Part shown: one piece after another, positions 60,400 through 64,000 of the stretch
Position numbering within the stretch: position 1 is the stretch's first letter
How the letters are laid out: every line of letters begins with the position of its first letter
Assembly (NCBI GenBank): GCA_963277665.1
Contig: OY728122.1
Location: forward strand, 1,980,848,883 to 1,980,912,882
Reading direction: 5' to 3'
DNA: 64,000 bases
Source of the DNA: Viscum album
Taxonomy: Eukaryota > Streptophyta > Magnoliopsida > Santalales > Viscaceae
The notes under the pieces: model-generated
What the model was told of the DNA's origin: nothing
Seen by the model: only the letters and a program-made list of their open reading frames with translations
Databases searched by the model: none
Position numbers and translations under genes: made by a program

Positions 60400-61084
60400 T
60401 CTATGATACCCTAGCACCCATAAGAGAGGAACTAACTGGCCTCATAGAACCTTCGTGCTATAGTCTACTATACAAATTAAATGTTCCTGAATGGATGCAT
60501 AAACCCAATTCTCAACCTCATCAGGCTGAAAAATGTGAGATTTTTCTGTGTGATAGTGACATTGTTGAGATATATGGAAGACATCATGCATGGATCGATA
60601 CCTATGAGCTAATTGTAACCAATAGGCCACCTACATGACCCTCTCCTGAATCTAAAATGATCAGACATATCTTGGTTAATTTTTACCATGTCTCCTAATC
60701 CTCTTGTGTCCTAACATCAGTGTGAAATGTAGGAAAACTCGATCCCCATCCTCAAACTCCAAAGGTCATCTACGGTGATCATTGTATAATTTCTGATGTG
60801 ACTGCACATTAACCATCCTTTTTGAATCAAGTGGACCTGCTAAATAGTCTCCAGGACATGACGAGATACTAGCATGGCGGCCTCTCCTTTCTCCACCCAA
60901 CATAGGGGTGATCAGCATGACCTACCATACAAAGCCTCATATTGAGCCATTTGAATAGTATTATGGAAGATATTATTATATGGGAACTCAACCAGGGGTA
61001 TATGCTTCTCCCAATATCCCCCAAAGTCTAGGAATCATGAAACCAACATGTCCTGTAGAACATATATCGTATGCTCTGACTGGT
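60400..61084 (-). pseudogene. Element D integrase C-terminal remnant (Ty3/gypsy)
   Basis: Integrase inserts element DNA into the genome. From 61,084 down on the minus strand the pieces read SEHTIYVLQDML, then HIPLVEFPYNN, MAQYEALYGR, a stop where the usual KCRSP is expected, and CWVEKGE. In another frame at 60,442-60,630 comes VxYWLQLAHRY...MHDVFHIS, the end of the GPY/F module (usual form VAYRLALP...HDVFHVS). The MAPYEALYGR-type motif and lack of anything before the LTR fit a Ty3/gypsy chromovirus-type element. Several stops and frameshifts disable it. Its upstream part, with the DDE core, is cut off at 61,085 by an E2-family insertion. Confidence 0.88.
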
Positions 61085-64000
61085 TATAACAGCCGAATCC
61101 TTCACGGTATGCTTCTCTTTGAATAATACAATAGCGTGCGATGTACGCAACACAGAATTCAAGCACCCAAAGTCCTATAAAACAATCCATTTTAATATCG
61201 TTTATGAATAGTAAGAACTAGACATTGAATTTTATATATATCCCATATAATTTTAACATTTATATTTTGTGTTTCCTAGAAATAATATAAGGACAAATTA
61301 AATTTTTCAAATAAAAGAAGTGTATTTAAAAAAATGAAAATTTTCAACCTTTTAATGGCGAACCCTTTCTAATCCAATATTTAAAAAATTTATACACTCA
61401 ATTTGAAGAAATTAAATTTTTCTTTAGAAGAAGGACATAAAACATTTAGGTTGGATAAATTTTTGTTATTTTAATAAGAACCTTTATATTTTGATGAATA
61501 GTGAAAGATACTAAATTTTAATTGAAAATAACTTTTTTTATGAAAATAATTTATAGTGTTAATTTATAAATTTTAATATTTTTTATGTATAATTAAATTA
61601 TATTTTTATCATTTAATACAATGTTGGTCATTGGAAGTAATTTCACTTTAAAATTGGACTTAACACATATCAATCTTTTCATAGTTTTTACTTCTCAGAA
61701 ACCCACTTTCTGGTTTTGACCATAGGAATTAATTTCAAATTAATTAATGAAAATTATATGTTCTGAATTTGGTATATTATACTTAATTTTTGGATTTGGA
61801 ATATCAAAATTATCTTAGGTTGAATTTTTGGTATTTTTCTAAAAAAAATCAATTTATGAAAAATAGTGAAAAACACTACATTATGGTTTGAAAATAGACT
61901 TTTTATTTAAATAATTATTTATTTTGTTTAAACTAATTTTAATTCCAAATAGGCACATAATACCTATATTAGTTCAAATATAACTCATTGGAGTCATTTT
62001 ATAATAAAATTAGAAGTATAAAATTTTATTGAATTCTTTTAACGTTTTTTACCCACCTTCAAGGCGTGTTAGAAAATTTGCATAAAATGTAATTTTAATA
62101 ATTTTGTGAATTAAATTTAAAAAAACTAAGAGACACAATTGTAATTAGAATGTAAAATGTGGTTAAATAAGATGAAAATATTTTTTCGGTGCATAGTAGC
62201 ATTTGACATTTATTTACCACGGTTAAAAGTAAATAGGTTATTTAAGGGTAAAAATGTTTTTATAATTACTCTAAAACATGTCATAATTCTATTGGATAAG
62301 ATTTTTTCGTCCAAAATCAACCTTTATAATAAAATATGATCATCTTTGGTCCACTTGGATTAGATTAGGACATTTATTATTATTTTATTTCAAGAAGAAT
62401 TAAAAGTGTTAACTTCAAATTTTCATAACTAAAACATTTTTAATATAGGGTTATAAATTATATAAATTTGACTATAAATATTTACTATAAAGATAAAAAT
62501 ATTTCCTACATCATGGAATTTTAATTATAATTTTTATACATTAAATAAATAAATTTATTCAGGACATAATGATGATGGAGTAATTACTTTATTTATAAAA
62601 TATTAAAATAATTGTTATTATAAGTATCCAAAGAAATGTAAATTGAAACTTTTTATGCCTTAATCTAATTTTATAGATTAATATTACATGTTCAGGTTTA
62701 TTCAATGAATTTTTTCGAAGTAATCATGTTTTTATGACATTCACAAAAACCATATACTAAATTGTGTCAAAATTGACAAAAATGTGTTTTTAAACAAATG
62801 TTATATTATTAAATAATATAATATTAATAATGAATATATGGATCATCCAAAGGACTTATATAATAATATATATATGAATAATAAACTACTTGAGGTTCAC
62901 CTGTAGGTTTATAGTTAGTTTATTAACCATATAGTGTAAGAATACATGAAGAGATTGTAAAAGTTAAACTAATTTACTAAGAGTTAAATCTAAAAGATAA
63001 GGTTAATATGGTGACCTAAACTTCTCTAAAACCTATTGGATGAAGGTATTTAGACCAATACCCAACTTATACTCTGAATAAATCCATTTGGATCCATTAT
63101 AAAATGAAAATGATTATATAATAAAATTATATTTCATGTTTTTCCTAAAGTGTCCCACACCTCTCTAATAAAAGGGTACTTCCCCTTATCTTAATTTCAA
63201 ACCTCCAAATCAATTTTTCTCGGCCAAAACTAGATAAAATATCATCACAACTACCCATAATTCATCTTAGAGGCCATACTTTGATCATAAAGCCAACCTA
63301 AGGAGCCCTTTTGTCAAATCCAATGGACGCACCTGAAGAAGAGGTAATAATTTCACCACCTTTTTCCAAGTTCTTTTCTTCTTCCACTTCCTCTTTCTTT
63401 GTTGTTTCCATACCAAAATAATAAATCCAGTAACTTCTATATAATTTAATGTTATTATAAACATGGTACAACCATATTCATTATTCTATCCATCCTATGA
63501 ATGACGAAGTCACCATATGTGCATATGTACGGTTTACCGTCTCCACGCCGTGGTGTCGTTTGTTATTCAACACTTCATTATCTAGATGGGTATAATAATG
63601 AGTAAAAATGATGTAAATAATAAATAATAAATTGTAATAATTTTTTATATATGATATATAATCCACTTACATACAATTTTACCATCAATTGAATGATATT
63701 GTCGCTCGTGCATACATGTGGATTACTGTCTCCACAAACGCGATAAGATTCATTCCCCTTCATAACCATTCTTCAGAAAATTTATTTTGATAATTTAAAA
63801 ATAATTTTTATGAACAAAATATCATTAAGTATATGAATCAAATACATCCTAGACATAAAAAATATGACTTAATTAACAAAACATATAAGGTAAAATGAAT
63901 CAGTTAACACCCAAAATAGTGATACTACTAAAATATCATTAACAACGCAATATTAGAAGATAATATATGACAACATATTTATGTATTTGGTTCATTTATA
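61085..64000 (+). repeat. E2-family LTR, third copy, opposite orientation, partial
   Basis: Starts TATAACAGCC, then CACGGTATGCTTCTCTTTG, matching the minus strand of 38,372 downward. Further matches follow in order: the CTATTCATCAAAATATT region (61,490, inverted), a TATA-like TAATAAAAGG at 63,166, GAAGAAGAGGTAATAATTTC at 63,335, the CATATTCATTATTCTATCC stretch (63,472), and GTACGTACGC-type units at 63,520 and 63,703 (inverted). It covers about two thirds of the LTR before the window ends. A segment near 61,740-61,900 looks duplicated relative to E2. It is more diverged than the two E2 LTRs are from each other. Confidence 0.85.
63166..63175 (+). promoter_or_regulatory. Degenerate TATA box, third E2-family LTR
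   Basis: TAATAAAAGG corresponds to TATAAAAGG in E2 and is followed by TACTTCCCC. Confidence 0.4.

Overview
The window is plant nuclear DNA made almost entirely of nested transposable elements. Plant-type retrotransposons, tRNA-iMet primer sites and very high A+T support this. No intact cellular gene, rRNA, tRNA or CRISPR array was seen. Every recognisable protein is a broken retrotransposon protein.

Layout. (1) 1-5,229: A+T-rich sequence without a recognisable gene. (2) An old, large LTR-like repeat, called C here (plus orientation), starts at 5,230 and is cut into four pieces: 5,230-7,079, 19,166-20,622, about 33,468-34,093, and 45,086 onward. (3) E1, 7,080-19,160 (minus), is a gag-only Ty3/gypsy-type element with LTRs of 4,877 and 4,997 bp around only 2.2 kb of interior. 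It has a 5-bp target duplication, a PBS and a PPT. (4) A Copia element of Sirevirus type, about 20,623-33,467 (minus), has decayed gag, protease, integrase, RT and RNase H. (5) E2, 34,094-45,085 (minus), is a second gag-only element with LTRs of 4,279 and 4,260 bp, 2.45 kb of interior and a perfect TGTTA duplication. (6) A second copy of C starts at 48,596. It is interrupted only by a CACTA-like element (48,917-52,269) that is nearly pure A/T inside, runs to about 56,760, and is followed by a gag/protease-like remnant. (7) From about 57,914 to 61,084 lies the 3' end of another Ty3/gypsy element, D (minus): an LTR, a PPT and an integrase end. (8) At 61,085 the integrase is cut by a third copy of the E2 LTR in the opposite orientation, which runs off the window.

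The two C copies act as reference and disrupted locus. The second copy shows near-empty versions of the sites where E1, the Copia element and E2 entered the first, which gives a relative order: C oldest, then Copia, then E1 and E2. E1 and E2 share an unusual plan: LTRs far longer than the interior, tandem repeats inside the LTR, a TATA box followed by a very long transcribed part, a hairpin near the LTR 3' end, and a gag-only interior. They look non-autonomous and would depend on another element for reverse transcriptase and integrase. All boundaries come from reading repeats by eye; no alignment program was run.
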